NCBI GenBank assembly: GCA_019119775.1
Contig: DWWL01000005.1
Span: 1 to 52,098 of the forward strand
Length of the DNA stretch: 52,098 nucleotides
DNA from: Candidatus Lachnoclostridium pullistercoris
Lineage (GTDB): Bacteria; Bacillota; Clostridia; Lachnospirales; Lachnospiraceae
Direction of reading: 5' to 3'
Shown here in pieces: positions 1-7,955 of this stretch (positions are counted from its first letter, which is position 1; every line of letters begins with the position of its first letter). The notes under the pieces were generated by a model. It was not told where the DNA came from. It made no database searches and saw only the letters and a list, made by a program, of their open reading frames with translations. The position numbers and the translations under genes are program-made.

Positions 1-1
1 G

Positions 2-250
2 GAGACATTGGAGCGAATTACCAGTGATTATGGTACACAGCTCCGGATGAACCGAAGTATCCAGGCAGAAGGAAGTTTTGCAAACATCAAAGAGGATATG
101 GAATTCAGACGATATTTATATCGAGGGAATGTAAATGTAACCGCCCAAAGTATCCTGCTGGCGATCGGGTATAACATAAACAAACTTCATCATAAGATTC
201 AAGCAGGAAGGACAGGACGGCATTTATTTCCACTCAAACAAACCGCCTGA
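2..250 (+). mobile_element. IS1182-type transposase, C-terminal fragment
   Basis: The reading frame enters open at the window edge and runs to TGA at 248-250, so only about the last 82 residues are seen. The segment RSIQAEGSFANIKED followed by FRRYLYRGN and a C-terminal helix with NINKLHHKI is the conserved end of DDE transposases of the IS1182/IS5 type, where the Glu of the EGSF stretch belongs to the DDE triad. I cannot tell whether the part outside the window is intact. No terminal inverted repeat was recognised downstream. The family call is recognition of the motif; the exact IS is unknown. Confidence 0.8.
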
Positions 251-368
251 TTTTGACAGGTCAAAAGTAAGTCCTAAAAGTGCCCCTTTTTTCAGAAAAG
301 GGTTTATTAAAGTTCGCCTTTTTATAGAAACGGAATAAAAGAAGTGAATATTTCAGCTTAAAAATGGC

Positions 369-416
369 AAAAAAATGCTGCCGCATCTATGATTTTCTAA
401 TCATTGATGCGACAGC
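369..416 (-). terminator. Rho-independent terminator of the wall-binding protein gene
   Basis: Read on the minus strand, arms at 399-416 and 377-394 form an 18-bp imperfect stem with a 4-base loop, followed by a run of T residues (complement of 369-376). It lies about 80 bases past the stop codon of the minus-strand gene at 496-1809. Confidence 0.8.
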
Positions 417-495
417 TCCTTTGTTTGCCGGGAAACTGGGTTTCCTGGCAGGTTTATTGAACGGATGAAAAATGTCGTTTTATGCCGGTGGCGGA

Positions 496-1809
496 TTACT
501 GCTGGATGATGCCCTGAGTATCCACTGTCCAGATCTTATCGTTTAAATCCTCATAATCTTTAAATCCCTTGCCCAGATCCGGATTCTTCTTGGACTGGGA
601 GGAAGAGGAGGCTTTCTGGATCTGGCCGCTGGTGTTTACCAGATACTGGTTTCCCTCAAAGGTGACAGACGCCAGCCGCAGGTCAGCGTCGGCCTCCAGA
701 CGCAGACCGCCGTCATAGATCACGTTGTCGCGGATGCCGGTGTAGCCCATGCCTTTGTTGGAACCGTCGGTGCTGAAGTACCACACCTGATTTTCTCCTA
801 AATCCTCATCGTAGATAGTCTGGCGTCCCACTCTCATGATGCCGTCCTCGCCGAAGTAGCAGGTGCCGGTAACTCCGTCCTCTCTTGTCACGGTCTGAAG
901 CCCTGTCTGCATCTCTCCTCTGGTGTTGAAGCCGTATTTTTTGGAGTTTACGGAAAATACCTGGATGCCAGTCTCCGCGCAGTAGGGCTTTCCGTTCTTA
1001 AAGTAGAAGGAAAATTCCTCATCCTCCCCGGCTACGCCGTCCACTCCCACGATGGTAAGCCAGCCGGAAGCTCTCTTTCCATCTTCATTGTAGTACTGAT
1101 AGCCGGCGGCGCTGTCCTCTTTTGCCGCTTCCTTGTCGGTGAGAACCCATCCGGTCTGCATGCGGCCGTCCACAAAGGTGTAGTAAGCGCCGTCGATCTT
1201 TTTATCTGTCTCATCTACCAGCATTTTTCCGGACTTGTCAAAATAGAACCAGGAAGATTCGCGGTCCAGGCTCTCGTCTGTCTCCTCCAGCAGGAACCAG
1301 CCGTACTTGCGGGCGCCGTCCTCGCCGAAGTAGTAGGTGTTTTCTCCTACCTCCTGAAGACCTGTGAGCATGTGGCCTTCCCCGTCAAAGTAGTACCAGT
1401 GGCCGTCGATGGACATCCACTTGTCCGTCACCATTCTGCCGTTCTTTCCATAATAGAACCAGTAATTTAAGGGGGCGTCGTCGAACCACTCCTCATTGTC
1501 AATGGAAAGCCAGGTGTTGGAAACTCTTTTGCCGGTCTCATCTACGTAGTACTCGTCGATCTGCTGGCTGACAGCCACATTTCCTTCCTCATTTAAATAG
1601 TACCAGTCGTTTCCCTGCTTCTTCCAGGAATCCGTCAGCATATATCCTTCAGAATCGTAGTATTTCCATTCTCCGGCGGCTTCTTCCACCCAGCCGGTCT
1701 TTTCCTGAGCGTAAACGGTGTCAGCCATACCCGTACCGAACACCGGAGCTGCGAAAGCCATCATTGCAGCGGTGGATAATACAGCTAAAAATCTTGTCTC
1801 TTTTTTCAT
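496..1809 (-). CDS. Secreted protein made of choline-binding-like wall repeats
   Basis: A 437-residue protein with a clear signal peptide (basic MKKETR start, hydrophobic stretch to about residue 25, possible cleavage near VYAQ at about 35). The rest is repeats of the cell-wall/glucan-binding type: units of about 20 residues rich in aromatic and Gly residues, such as GWVEEAAGEWKYYDSEG, DGHWYYFDGEGHMLTG and NTYYFGEDG. Such repeats bind choline or glycan on the wall. No catalytic domain is visible before or after them, so it may be a structural or adhesive surface protein. An AGGAG site sits about 9 bases before the ATG and a strong terminator follows. A second protein of the same build is encoded at 28947-30329. 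Family known; ligand and role not determinable here. Confidence 0.85.
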   Translation of the reverse strand: MKKETRFLAVLSTAAMMAFAAPVFGTGMADTVYAQEKTGWVEEAAGEWKYYDSEGYMLTDSWKKQGNDWYYLNEEGNVAVSQQIDEYYVDETGKRVSNTWLSIDNEEWFDDAPLNYWFYYGKNGRMVTDKWMSIDGHWYYFDGEGHMLTGLQEVGENTYYFGEDGARKYGWFLLEETDESLDRESSWFYFDKSGKMLVDETDKKIDGAYYTFVDGRMQTGWVLTDKEAAKEDSAAGYQYYNEDGKRASGWLTIVGVDGVAGEDEEFSFYFKNGKPYCAETGIQVFSVNSKKYGFNTRGEMQTGLQTVTREDGVTGTCYFGEDGIMRVGRQTIYDEDLGENQVWYFSTDGSNKGMGYTGIRDNVIYDGGLRLEADADLRLASVTFEGNQYLVNTSGQIQKASSSSQSKKNPDLGKGFKDYEDLNDKIWTVDTQGIIQQ

Positions 1810-1874
1810 AATAGATACTCTCCTTTTTTGTTTGAAAGTGTTGGCCGTAAGACCGTTTCTTGCTTACGTGGCTC

Positions 1875-1880
1875 ATTATA
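1875..1880 (-). promoter_or_regulatory. Candidate -10 element for the minus-strand wall protein
   Basis: On the minus strand this reads TATAAT followed by GAGCC, about 65 bases before the ATG at 1809. No good -35 box is visible at the right distance. The same 11 bases TATAATGAGCC occur, pointing the other way, at the start of both repeats at 2030 and 2111. Confidence 0.4.
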
Positions 1881-2029
1881 TGTGACAGGCCGTTTAAAAT
1901 CCATATGCGGTTCATGCCAGAACTGGGAGGATGTGGCGCTCCCGGGAAAAGGGCAGCCCCCGCGCCGTTTTCCCCGACCCGCGACGGAAAGAAATAAGAA
2001 AAAATTCATAGGTTTCCGAATCGAAGTGT

Positions 2030-2099
2030 GCTATAATGAGCCTTGCAGAGCTCCGTGCTCGCACAGGGAGCTCTATAAGGCGAATGCCCGCATCGAGCC
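2030..2099 (+). repeat. Leader repeat, copy 1 (about 70 bp, carries a TATAAT)
   Basis: Copy 1 of two near-identical direct repeats, 81 bases apart. It starts with GCTATAATGAGCC and ends with GCATCGAGCC. Inside it, GAGCTCC...GGAGCTC arms (about 2050-2075) can form a hairpin with a two-base bulge. In this copy the bases before TATAAT (2032-2037) give TGC-TATAAT, an extended -10 promoter, although no good -35 is present. Confidence 0.8.
2032..2037 (+). promoter_or_regulatory. Extended -10 promoter candidate for the glycan locus
   Basis: TGC-TATAAT inside leader repeat copy 1. The hexamer 17 bases upstream (TAGGTT) is a poor -35, so activity would rest on the extended -10. It is the best promoter candidate before the ThDP enzyme at 2229. 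Confidence 0.45.
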
Positions 2100-2110
2100 G
2101 AAGGCGAGAG

Positions 2111-2181
2111 GCTATAATGAGCCTTGCAGAGCCCCGTGCTTGCACAGGGAGCTCTATAAGGCGAATGCCCTGCATCGAGCC
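2111..2181 (+). repeat. Leader repeat, copy 2 (about 71 bp)
   Basis: Copy 2 differs from copy 1 by a few substitutions and one extra T before GCATCGAGCC. It lacks the TG of the extended -10. It runs into a further hairpin, GCCCTG...CAGGGC at about 2167-2187, just before the ribosome site of the gene at 2229. The 419-base gap between the divergent genes (1810-2228) holds nothing else I can recognise. Confidence 0.8.
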
Positions 2182-2228
2182 AGGGCTTCCAATCGAAAGA
2201 AAAGAGAATGAGAAGGAGAAACAGCCTT

Positions 2229-4151
2229 ATGAAAATGAAAGTTTCCAATTATATCGCGCAGAAGCTGGTGGAGGAGGGGATCAGCCAGGTCTTCTCCGTG
2301 ACCGGCGGAGGCGCCATGCACTTAAATGACGCGCTGGGCCATCAGAAGGGCCTGACCTGCATGTACAACCACCACGAGCAGGCATGTGCCATCGCGGCGG
2401 AGAGCTACGCGAGGATCCACGGCAGGATCGCCGCCCTCTGCGTGACCACCGGCCCCGGCGGCACCAATGCCATCACCGGCGTGGTGGGCGGATGGTTGGA
2501 CTCCATCCCCATGTTCGTGCTCTCCGGCCAGGTGCGCTACGACACCACGGCCCGCTGGTCCGGAGTGGGGATCCGGGCAATGGGCGACCAGGAATTTGAC
2601 ATCACGAAATCCATCGACTGCATGACCAAATACAGCGAGATGGTGATCGATCCTATGAGGATCCGCTTCTGCGTGGAGAAGGCGCTGTACCTGTCGAATT
2701 CCGGGAGAAAAGGCCCTACCTGGCTGGACATCCCGCTGGATATCCAGGGGGCTTACGTGGAGACGGACGCTCTGATTGGCTTCGACCGGGAAGACTATGA
2801 GGCCGGAGGCACCGGCTGGGCGTCCAAGTCCCCGGCAGAGATTCCGGAGGACACAGCTGGAAAAGGAGAAAAGCGCCAGATTCTTCCCCGGAAGGTGGAG
2901 AAGGAGACAGCCAGAGCGATCATTGAAAAGATCAGAGAGAGCAGACGGCCTGTGTTTAACGTGGGAAACGGCGTCAGACTGGCCGGAGCTCATGAAGTAT
3001 TTCTGCGGGTAGCAGAAAAACTGGGAATCCCCATCGTGACCGGCTGGAACAGTACCGACGCGGTGTGGGACGATCATCCTCTCTATGTGGGACGGGCCGG
3101 CGGCTTCGGCGACCGCCCGGGAAATTTTGCGGTGCAGAACAGTGATCTGGTATTTTCCGTGGGAAGCCGTCTGAGCATCCGCCAGGTGGGATATAACTAT
3201 GAGACATGGGCCAGAGCGGCCTACGTGATCGTAAATGACATTGATCCGGAGGAGCTGAAAAAGCCCAGCGTCCATGCGGATATGAGAGTGCAGGCGGACG
3301 CGAAGGACCTGCTGGAGACGATGGAGCAGGTGCTGAACGAGGAAGAATCCCTGCCGGTATTTAAAGGCGGCGAGGGCAAAAACGGCATGACCTGGCTGGA
3401 GAACTGCCGGATGTGGAAGGAAAAATACCCGGTGGTGCTCCCCAGACATTACGAGGGCGGAACGGAGAAAGCGGCCAACGTGTACGCGTTTATCAAGGAA
3501 CTGAGCCGCCGCCTGCCCGAGGGACGGATCACAGTGGTGGGAAACGGCTCCGCCTGCGTGGTGGGCGGACATGCCTATGTCATCAAAAAAGGCCAGCGGT
3601 TTATCACCAACTCCGCCATTGCATCCATGGGATATGATCTTCCGGCGGCCATCGGAGCCTGTGTGGCGGCAGACCGGGAAGAACTGATTATGGTGTCAGG
3701 AGACGGCAGCATGCAGATGAACCTGCAGGAGCTGCAGACGATCATCCATCACCGCCTTCCCATTAAAATGTTTATCATCAACAACGGCGGCTACCATTCG
3801 ATCCGTCAGACGCAGAAAAATTTCTTCGGGGAGCCTTTGGTGGGCGTTGGCGTAGACAGCCACGACTTAAGCTTCCCCAGCATGGAGAAACTGGCCTGGG
3901 CCTACGGCTATCCCTACACGGCCATTCACAACAACGAAGAGCTGGGAGAGGTTCTGGATCGGACGCTCGCCATGGACGGCCCTGTAATCTGCGAGATCTT
4001 TGTGACTGTGGATCAGCCTTTTGAGCCGAAATCCGCGTCCAAGCGCCTGCCGGACGGCTCGATCGTGTCGGCTCCGCTGGAGGATCTGGCTCCGTTTTTA
4101 TCTGACGAGGAGATGGACGAGATCATGATCATTCCCAGGATCAAGGGGTAA
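2229..4151 (+). CDS. ThDP-dependent acetolactate-synthase-like enzyme
   Basis: 640 residues with the three domains of the acetohydroxyacid-synthase/pyruvate-oxidase family. The N-terminal pyrimidine-binding domain carries the activating Glu (NHHEQAC, Glu50), the centre resembles a nucleotide/FAD-type domain, and the C-terminal domain has the ThDP motif GDGS at 491-494 followed by an NN pair. Such enzymes decarboxylate a 2-oxo acid and transfer the activated aldehyde. Being first in a sugar and glycosyltransferase cluster, away from ilv genes, suggests it acts on a sugar precursor, as YerE does in yersiniose synthesis, rather than in valine synthesis; this is inference. I chose the ATG at 2229 because AAGGAG at 2212-2217 precedes it; an in-frame ATG at 2208 lies before that site. 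The next gene starts 4 bases after the stop. Confidence 0.85.
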   Translation: MKMKVSNYIAQKLVEEGISQVFSVTGGGAMHLNDALGHQKGLTCMYNHHEQACAIAAESYARIHGRIAALCVTTGPGGTNAITGVVGGWLDSIPMFVLSGQVRYDTTARWSGVGIRAMGDQEFDITKSIDCMTKYSEMVIDPMRIRFCVEKALYLSNSGRKGPTWLDIPLDIQGAYVETDALIGFDREDYEAGGTGWASKSPAEIPEDTAGKGEKRQILPRKVEKETARAIIEKIRESRRPVFNVGNGVRLAGAHEVFLRVAEKLGIPIVTGWNSTDAVWDDHPLYVGRAGGFGDRPGNFAVQNSDLVFSVGSRLSIRQVGYNYETWARAAYVIVNDIDPEELKKPSVHADMRVQADAKDLLETMEQVLNEEESLPVFKGGEGKNGMTWLENCRMWKEKYPVVLPRHYEGGTEKAANVYAFIKELSRRLPEGRITVVGNGSACVVGGHAYVIKKGQRFITNSAIASMGYDLPAAIGACVAADREELIMVSGDGSMQMNLQELQTIIHHRLPIKMFIINNGGYHSIRQTQKNFFGEPLVGVGVDSHDLSFPSMEKLAWAYGYPYTAIHNNEELGEVLDRTLAMDGPVICEIFVTVDQPFEPKSASKRLPDGSIVSAPLEDLAPFLSDEEMDEIMIIPRIKG

Positions 4152-4155
4152 ACAT

Positions 4156-5163
4156 ATGGATGTGATCGTGACGGGAGGCACCAGCTTTATCGGGCTTGCG
4201 GTGACGGAAATGCTGTTAAGCAGAGGAAACCGGGTGTGGACGGTGGTCCGGCCCGGTTCTCCCAACAGAAACAAGCTGCCGGTCCATAAAAATCTCAGGA
4301 TCCTGGACCTGGGGCTGGAAGAAATGGCCCGGCTGCCGGAGGCAGCCCGGAATGCCGGCTGGGGGTCCGGTGAGCCCGCCGGCCAGAAATCCGGTGAGCC
4401 TGCCGGCCGGAAATCCGGTGAGTCTGCCGGCCCGGTTTTTCTTCACATGGCATGGGACGGAGTGGGGAGCGCGGGGCGCAGTGACCGGGCGGTGCAGGAG
4501 AAGAATATCCGCTGCTCTCTGGAGGCAGTGAGAGCGGCGGCGGCATTGTCCTGCCGCCGGTTTGTGTTTTCCGGCTCCCAGGCGGAATACGGCATCTGCA
4601 GGGAATTGACGGCAGAGGATCATCCCTGTCATCCGGTATCTGAGTACGGCAGGGCGAAGCTGGAGTTTGGCCGGCAGGCTGAAGAACTGTGCCGGAAATG
4701 TTCCATGAAATACATTCATGCCAGGATCTTCAGCGTCTACGGTCCCGGGGATCATCCCTGGTCCCTGGTCAGCAGCTGTCTGGCGGCGTTTTCGGCCGGC
4801 GGCCATATGGAGCTGGGGGAATGCACCCAGAAGTGGAACTTCTTATATATAGAAGATATGGCGGCGGCCATGGCGGCTCTCCTGGAGACGGAGGATCTGC
4901 CGGCCGGCATCTACAACGTGGCTGGAGATGACACCCGCGTGCTGCGAGAATTTGTGGAGGAAATGTATTCCTGCTGCGGCAGAAACGGGGACTACGTCTA
5001 CGGAAAACGTCCCCCCAACGCGGAAGGGCCGGCGTCTCTTCTGCCGGACATCAGCAGGCTGGAAGAGAGGACGGGCTGGAGGCCGAAGGTATCTTTTCGG
5101 GAGGGAATTTTAAAAACTCTGGCTGCTGCAGGGGAGAAGAAAGAACAAGGGGGAAATAAATGA
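4156..5163 (+). CDS. NAD-dependent epimerase/dehydratase (extended SDR)
   Basis: 335 residues with the N-terminal dinucleotide-binding motif TGGTSFIG (Gly-x-x-Gly-x-x-Gly type, about residues 6-13) and the catalytic pair in SEYGRAK (Tyr-x-x-x-Lys, about residues 157-161). It belongs to the sugar-nucleotide epimerase/dehydratase/reductase group; its substrate cannot be read. Between the fold's early strands there is a low-complexity insert made of an 8-residue unit (SGEPAGQK, SGEPAGRK, SGESAG), encoded by a 24-bp tandem repeat at 4366-4432. The family core does not need this insert. Tightly linked to the ThDP enzyme upstream and overlapping the next small gene by four bases. Confidence 0.85.
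   Translation: MDVIVTGGTSFIGLAVTEMLLSRGNRVWTVVRPGSPNRNKLPVHKNLRILDLGLEEMARLPEAARNAGWGSGEPAGQKSGEPAGRKSGESAGPVFLHMAWDGVGSAGRSDRAVQEKNIRCSLEAVRAAAALSCRRFVFSGSQAEYGICRELTAEDHPCHPVSEYGRAKLEFGRQAEELCRKCSMKYIHARIFSVYGPGDHPWSLVSSCLAAFSAGGHMELGECTQKWNFLYIEDMAAAMAALLETEDLPAGIYNVAGDDTRVLREFVEEMYSCCGRNGDYVYGKRPPNAEGPASLLPDISRLEERTGWRPKVSFREGILKTLAAAGEKKEQGGNK
4366..4432 (+). repeat. 24-bp in-frame tandem repeat in the SDR gene
   Basis: Two full 24-bp units (4366-4389, 4390-4413) and a 19-bp partial third, with few differences. The unit is a multiple of three, so copy-number change would lengthen or shorten the protein without a frameshift. Confidence 0.85.
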
Positions 5164-5312
5164 ATATGAATGTAATGATGGGAGTGGGGTTATTTGTGGG
5201 GCTGATTATGTGGCTGATTGGGATAGCAGTCATAGGAGCAGTGGCTTATTTTGTGATTAAAAAGGCAGTGAAAGCCGCTCTGAGGGAGTGGAGCGAGGAG
5301 AGAGGACGGTAA
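5160..5312 (+). CDS. Small single-span membrane protein, 50 residues
   Basis: The ATG overlaps the stop of the SDR gene as ATGA, with GGGGG a few bases upstream, so the two are probably translationally coupled. The peptide has a Met-rich start, one Gly/Val/Ile-rich membrane segment (about residues 7-33: MMGVGLFVGLIMWLIGIAVI and onward) and a charged C-terminus (IKKAVKAALREWSEERGR) expected to lie in the cytoplasm. I do not recognise the family. It ends 2 bases before the next gene. A membrane anchor or small partner for a glycan enzyme is possible but only a guess. Confidence 0.7.
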   Translation: MNMNVMMGVGLFVGLIMWLIGIAVIGAVAYFVIKKAVKAALREWSEERGR

Positions 5313-5314
5313 AA

Positions 5315-5860
5315 ATGGGAGAGAACGGCGAAAGAGAAGCAGCTGTCCGTCCGGCGGCCCCGGAGGAATTTGAAAAGGTGATGGAATTTTATGACCGGCT
5401 GACGGATGAGATGGAGAACGCTGAATTTCATCCGGGCTGGGAGAAAGGCGTCTATCCAGATCCGGAATTTATCCGGGAGTCCATAGACCGGGGAGAACTC
5501 TATGTCCTGGAGACGGGCGGCGTTCTGGCGGGAGCCATGGTGATGAACCATCAAGGGGCGGACGGCTATGACCGTGCCGGCTGGAAGGTGGAGGCAGCTG
5601 ACGGGGAGACTGCCGTGCTCCACGCCCTGGGAGTGCTCCCGGCTTTTCAGGGACACGGCCTGGCAAAGAATCTGGTGGCCGCAGCCCTGAAGGAAGCGCA
5701 GAAAATGGGGCAGAAAGCCGTCCGGCTGGATGTGCTGGAGGGAAATCTGCCGGCGAAGCGGCTCTATGAGAGCATGGGCTTTCAGTATATTGAGCGGATG
5801 GAGCTGTTTTACGAGGATACCGGTCTGACCGGCTTCTGGCTGTACGAAAAGGCAGTTTAG
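5315..5860 (+). CDS. GNAT-family N-acetyltransferase
   Basis: 181 residues. The acetyl-CoA loop is visible as VLPAFQGHGLAKNLV (Q/R-x-x-G-x-G/A, about residues 111-125), followed by RLDVLEGNLPAKRLYESMGF, the usual C-terminal GNAT signature. I start at the ATG at 5315, which follows a purine-rich GAGGAGAGAGGA stretch, rather than at an upstream GTG. Its position between a sugar epimerase and glycan genes would fit N- or O-acetylation of a sugar, but many GNATs act on unrelated amines. The next gene encodes another GNAT whose N-terminus also begins with a VRPAA/IRPAA strand, so the two may be old paralogues. Confidence 0.8.
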   Translation: MGENGEREAAVRPAAPEEFEKVMEFYDRLTDEMENAEFHPGWEKGVYPDPEFIRESIDRGELYVLETGGVLAGAMVMNHQGADGYDRAGWKVEAADGETAVLHALGVLPAFQGHGLAKNLVAAALKEAQKMGQKAVRLDVLEGNLPAKRLYESMGFQYIERMELFYEDTGLTGFWLYEKAV

Positions 5861-5894
5861 AGCGGACAGAGACGGGGAAGAGAGGAGAATGGAA

Positions 5895-6338
5895 ATGGAA
5901 AAGAGAAACGAAGGAGAGATCCGCCCGGCCGCCGCGGAGGACTGGGAACAGGTGTATGGCCTGATGTGCCAGCTGGAAAATGAGGAGCTGGACAGGGAGG
6001 GATTTTACCGTATTTATATGGAACAGCGGAAAAATCCCGATTTCTGCGGACTGGTGTACGCTATAGACGGACAGGCGGAGGCCTTTGTCAACATGCGCGT
6101 GGAAGGACAGCTTCACCATGCGGCTCCTGTGGCAGAGATTCTGGAGCTGATCGTCGGGGAGAACCTGCGCGGCCAGGGGATTGGAAAGGTGCTGTTTCAT
6201 GAGGCGTGCCGCCGGGCAGCGGAAAAGGGATGCGTCTGCCTGGATGTCACCAGCGGGAGACAGCGCACCGGCGCCCATCGGTTTTACGAGCGGGAAGGCA
6301 TGAAGAAAAGCCATTTTAAATTTACCATGGAACTGTAA
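5895..6338 (+). CDS. GNAT-family N-acetyltransferase
   Basis: 147 residues with the acetyl-CoA-binding motif ENLRGQGIGKVLF (about residues 91-103) and the C-terminal HRFYEREGM signature. The ATG at 5895 is preferred to the one at 5889 because AGAGGAG at 5881-5887 is seven bases before it but touches the other. It closes the first block of the glycan locus: a 262-base gap with a new promoter follows. Substrate unknown. Confidence 0.8.
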   Translation: MEKRNEGEIRPAAAEDWEQVYGLMCQLENEELDREGFYRIYMEQRKNPDFCGLVYAIDGQAEAFVNMRVEGQLHHAAPVAEILELIVGENLRGQGIGKVLFHEACRRAAEKGCVCLDVTSGRQRTGAHRFYEREGMKKSHFKFTMEL

Positions 6339-6346
6339 GCAGAGGG

Positions 6347-6376
6347 CGGACAGGGGAAGGACATTTCTCCTGTCCG
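6347..6376 (+). other. Hairpin after the second GNAT gene
   Basis: Arms 6347-6357 and 6366-6376 give an 11-bp stem with one G-U pair (CGGACAGGGGA against TCTCCTGTCCG). No T-run follows directly, so it is at best a weak terminator or mRNA end-stabiliser. A second small hairpin (GCCGC...GCGGC) and A/T runs lie just downstream. Confidence 0.4.
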
Positions 6377-6430
6377 ATCACCGCACAGCCGCCAAAAAGC
6401 GGCAAAAAAGAAGTTTTTTCACCCATATGG

Positions 6431-6459
6431 TTGAGAAAAGCAGAAAGATTATATATACT
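6431..6459 (+). promoter_or_regulatory. Promoter of the methyltransferase block
   Basis: TTGAGA at 6431-6436, 17-base spacer, TATACT at 6454-6459. This is a near-consensus housekeeping-sigma promoter about 140 bases before the ATG at 6601, so the second block of the locus can be transcribed on its own with a long leader. Confidence 0.7.
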
Positions 6460-6600
6460 GGACAGTGCAGAATTTCCGGCGCCGTGCCTGTGGGAAAATC
6501 CCGGAGGGAAAATTCCGGGCCTTTCCTGCGGGCATGGCCGGCGTTTTAAGCGCTAAGCCTGGCCGGCTGGAACGGGATCTGCACAGAAGGAGGATGCCAG

Positions 6601-7938
6601 ATGAGGAAAACATGTATTGCGTGCGGCTGCGCTCTGCCGGAAGAGCCGCTGATGACACTGGACCATATGCCGTCGTCCGCGCAGAATATTCCGGATGAGA
6701 GCACAGTGGCTGAGGACAGCGGGATCACCCTGAGGCTCTGCCAGTGCCCGGCCTGCGGCCTGGTGCAGTTTGACTGTGACCCGGTGGATTACTACCGGGA
6801 TGTGATCCGCGCCGGCGGATTTTCCACGACGATGGTCAATCTGCGGAGATCCCAGTATGAGCACCTGATCAGCACCTATCATCTGGAAGGAAAGCGCTTT
6901 CTGGAGGCGGGCTGCGGCAGGGGAGAATTTCTGTCTGTGCTGAGAGAATTTCCCGTGGAAGCCTGGGGCATCGAGCACCGGGAAGACCTGGTGGAGACCG
7001 CGGTGAAGGACGGCCTGAACGTGAAGCGCGGATTTACGGAGACGGAGGATACGGTCCTGCCGGGAGCGCCCTACGACGTGTTCCTCTCCTTTAATTTTCT
7101 GGAGCATCAGCCGGAGCCGGGAGTGATGCTGCGCTGCATCCGCAGAAACTTAAGGGAGGGGGGCATGGGCCTGATCACTGTGCCCAGCCTGGAGTACATC
7201 CTTCAGTATGACGGATATTATGAGCTGATCCGGGACCACATCGCCTACTATACGTTTGAGACCCTGGAGAAGCTGCTGAATTCCTGCGGCTTTGAGGTGC
7301 TGGAGAGGGAGATGGTGAACCGGGACACCCTGTCCGTGATCGTGAAAAAGACGGAGGGAGAGGCCGGTGCCGGCGTACCGGGAGAGAACGCCGGAGCCGG
7401 GGAGACGTCAGGCGCGCCGGGAGAGAACGCCGGAGCCGGGGAGACATCAGGCGCGCCGGGAGAGAACGCCGGCATCGGGAGACAGCCGGGCGCGCCGGCA
7501 GAGACAGCCGGAGCCGGGAGACAACCGGGCGCGCCGGGAGGGACAGCCGGCCCGGCCAGGGTGGACGTTTCCGGCCTGGAGGCCAGCCGCCGCTACATCG
7601 ATGAGGAAGTGAACCGTCTGGTGGACCGCCTCCACGGGGAGGGAAAGACCATTGCCATCTGGGGAGCCAGCCATCAGGGATTTACCCTGGCGGCCACCAC
7701 CAGGCTGGGAGACAAGGTGGAGTACATGATCGACTCCGCTCCTTTTAAGCAGGGAAAATACGCTCCCGCCTCCCACTTATCCATTGTGGCCCCGGATCAT
7801 TTCTTTGAAAAGCCGGTGGACGCGATTCTGATCGTGGCTCCCGGCTATACGGAGGAGATCGCCGGGATTATCCGGGAAAAATTCGGCAGTTCTGTGGAGA
7901 TCCTGGCATTGAAGTCAGATCACCTGGAGACACTTTAA
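6601..7938 (+). CDS. SAM-dependent C-methyltransferase-like protein with repeat linker
   Basis: 445 residues in the order of sugar C-methyltransferases (NovU/TylC3 type). An N-terminal zinc-binding part has Cys5-x-x-Cys8 and Cys49-x-x-Cys52; a Rossmann methyltransferase has SAM motif LEAGCGRGEF (from residue 101); a C-terminal domain contains IAIWGASHQGF. In family members the C-terminal domain follows the methyltransferase closely. Here about 60 Gly/Ala/Glu-rich residues separate them, encoded by a 39-bp tandem repeat at 7381-7557. The family methylates a carbon of a keto-deoxysugar nucleotide, fitting a modified-sugar pathway with the SDR and ThDP enzymes; a related family member acting on another carbonyl compound is possible. 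Confidence 0.8.
   Translation: MRKTCIACGCALPEEPLMTLDHMPSSAQNIPDESTVAEDSGITLRLCQCPACGLVQFDCDPVDYYRDVIRAGGFSTTMVNLRRSQYEHLISTYHLEGKRFLEAGCGRGEFLSVLREFPVEAWGIEHREDLVETAVKDGLNVKRGFTETEDTVLPGAPYDVFLSFNFLEHQPEPGVMLRCIRRNLREGGMGLITVPSLEYILQYDGYYELIRDHIAYYTFETLEKLLNSCGFEVLEREMVNRDTLSVIVKKTEGEAGAGVPGENAGAGETSGAPGENAGAGETSGAPGENAGIGRQPGAPAETAGAGRQPGAPGGTAGPARVDVSGLEASRRYIDEEVNRLVDRLHGEGKTIAIWGASHQGFTLAATTRLGDKVEYMIDSAPFKQGKYAPASHLSIVAPDHFFEKPVDAILIVAPGYTEEIAGIIREKFGSSVEILALKSDHLETL
7381..7557 (+). repeat. 39-bp in-frame tandem repeat in the methyltransferase gene
   Basis: Four 39-bp units start at 7381, 7420, 7459 and 7498, with a partial fifth from 7537. The first two are almost identical; the later ones have drifted. 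Each encodes a 13-residue unit of the type GENAGAGETSGAP. Confidence 0.85.
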
Positions 7939-7955
7939 ATAGAGGAGACAGACGG

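Noticed and set aside
426-450. Hairpin TGCCGGGAAAC/GTTTCCTGGCA as a terminator
   Set aside because: The 11-bp stem is real but neither side has a T-run; the neighbouring hairpin at 369-416 is the better terminator for the minus-strand gene.
2030-2181. Possible CRISPR array or tRNA-like element
   Set aside because: Only two units with no spacers of similar size, and no cloverleaf or CCA-type end; better described as a direct repeat with a promoter word.
2322-3572. 416-codon open frame opposite the ThDP enzyme gene
   Set aside because: Antisense shadow of a gene with strong motifs; composition (many His, Gly, Arg) is not protein-like and no start site is supported.
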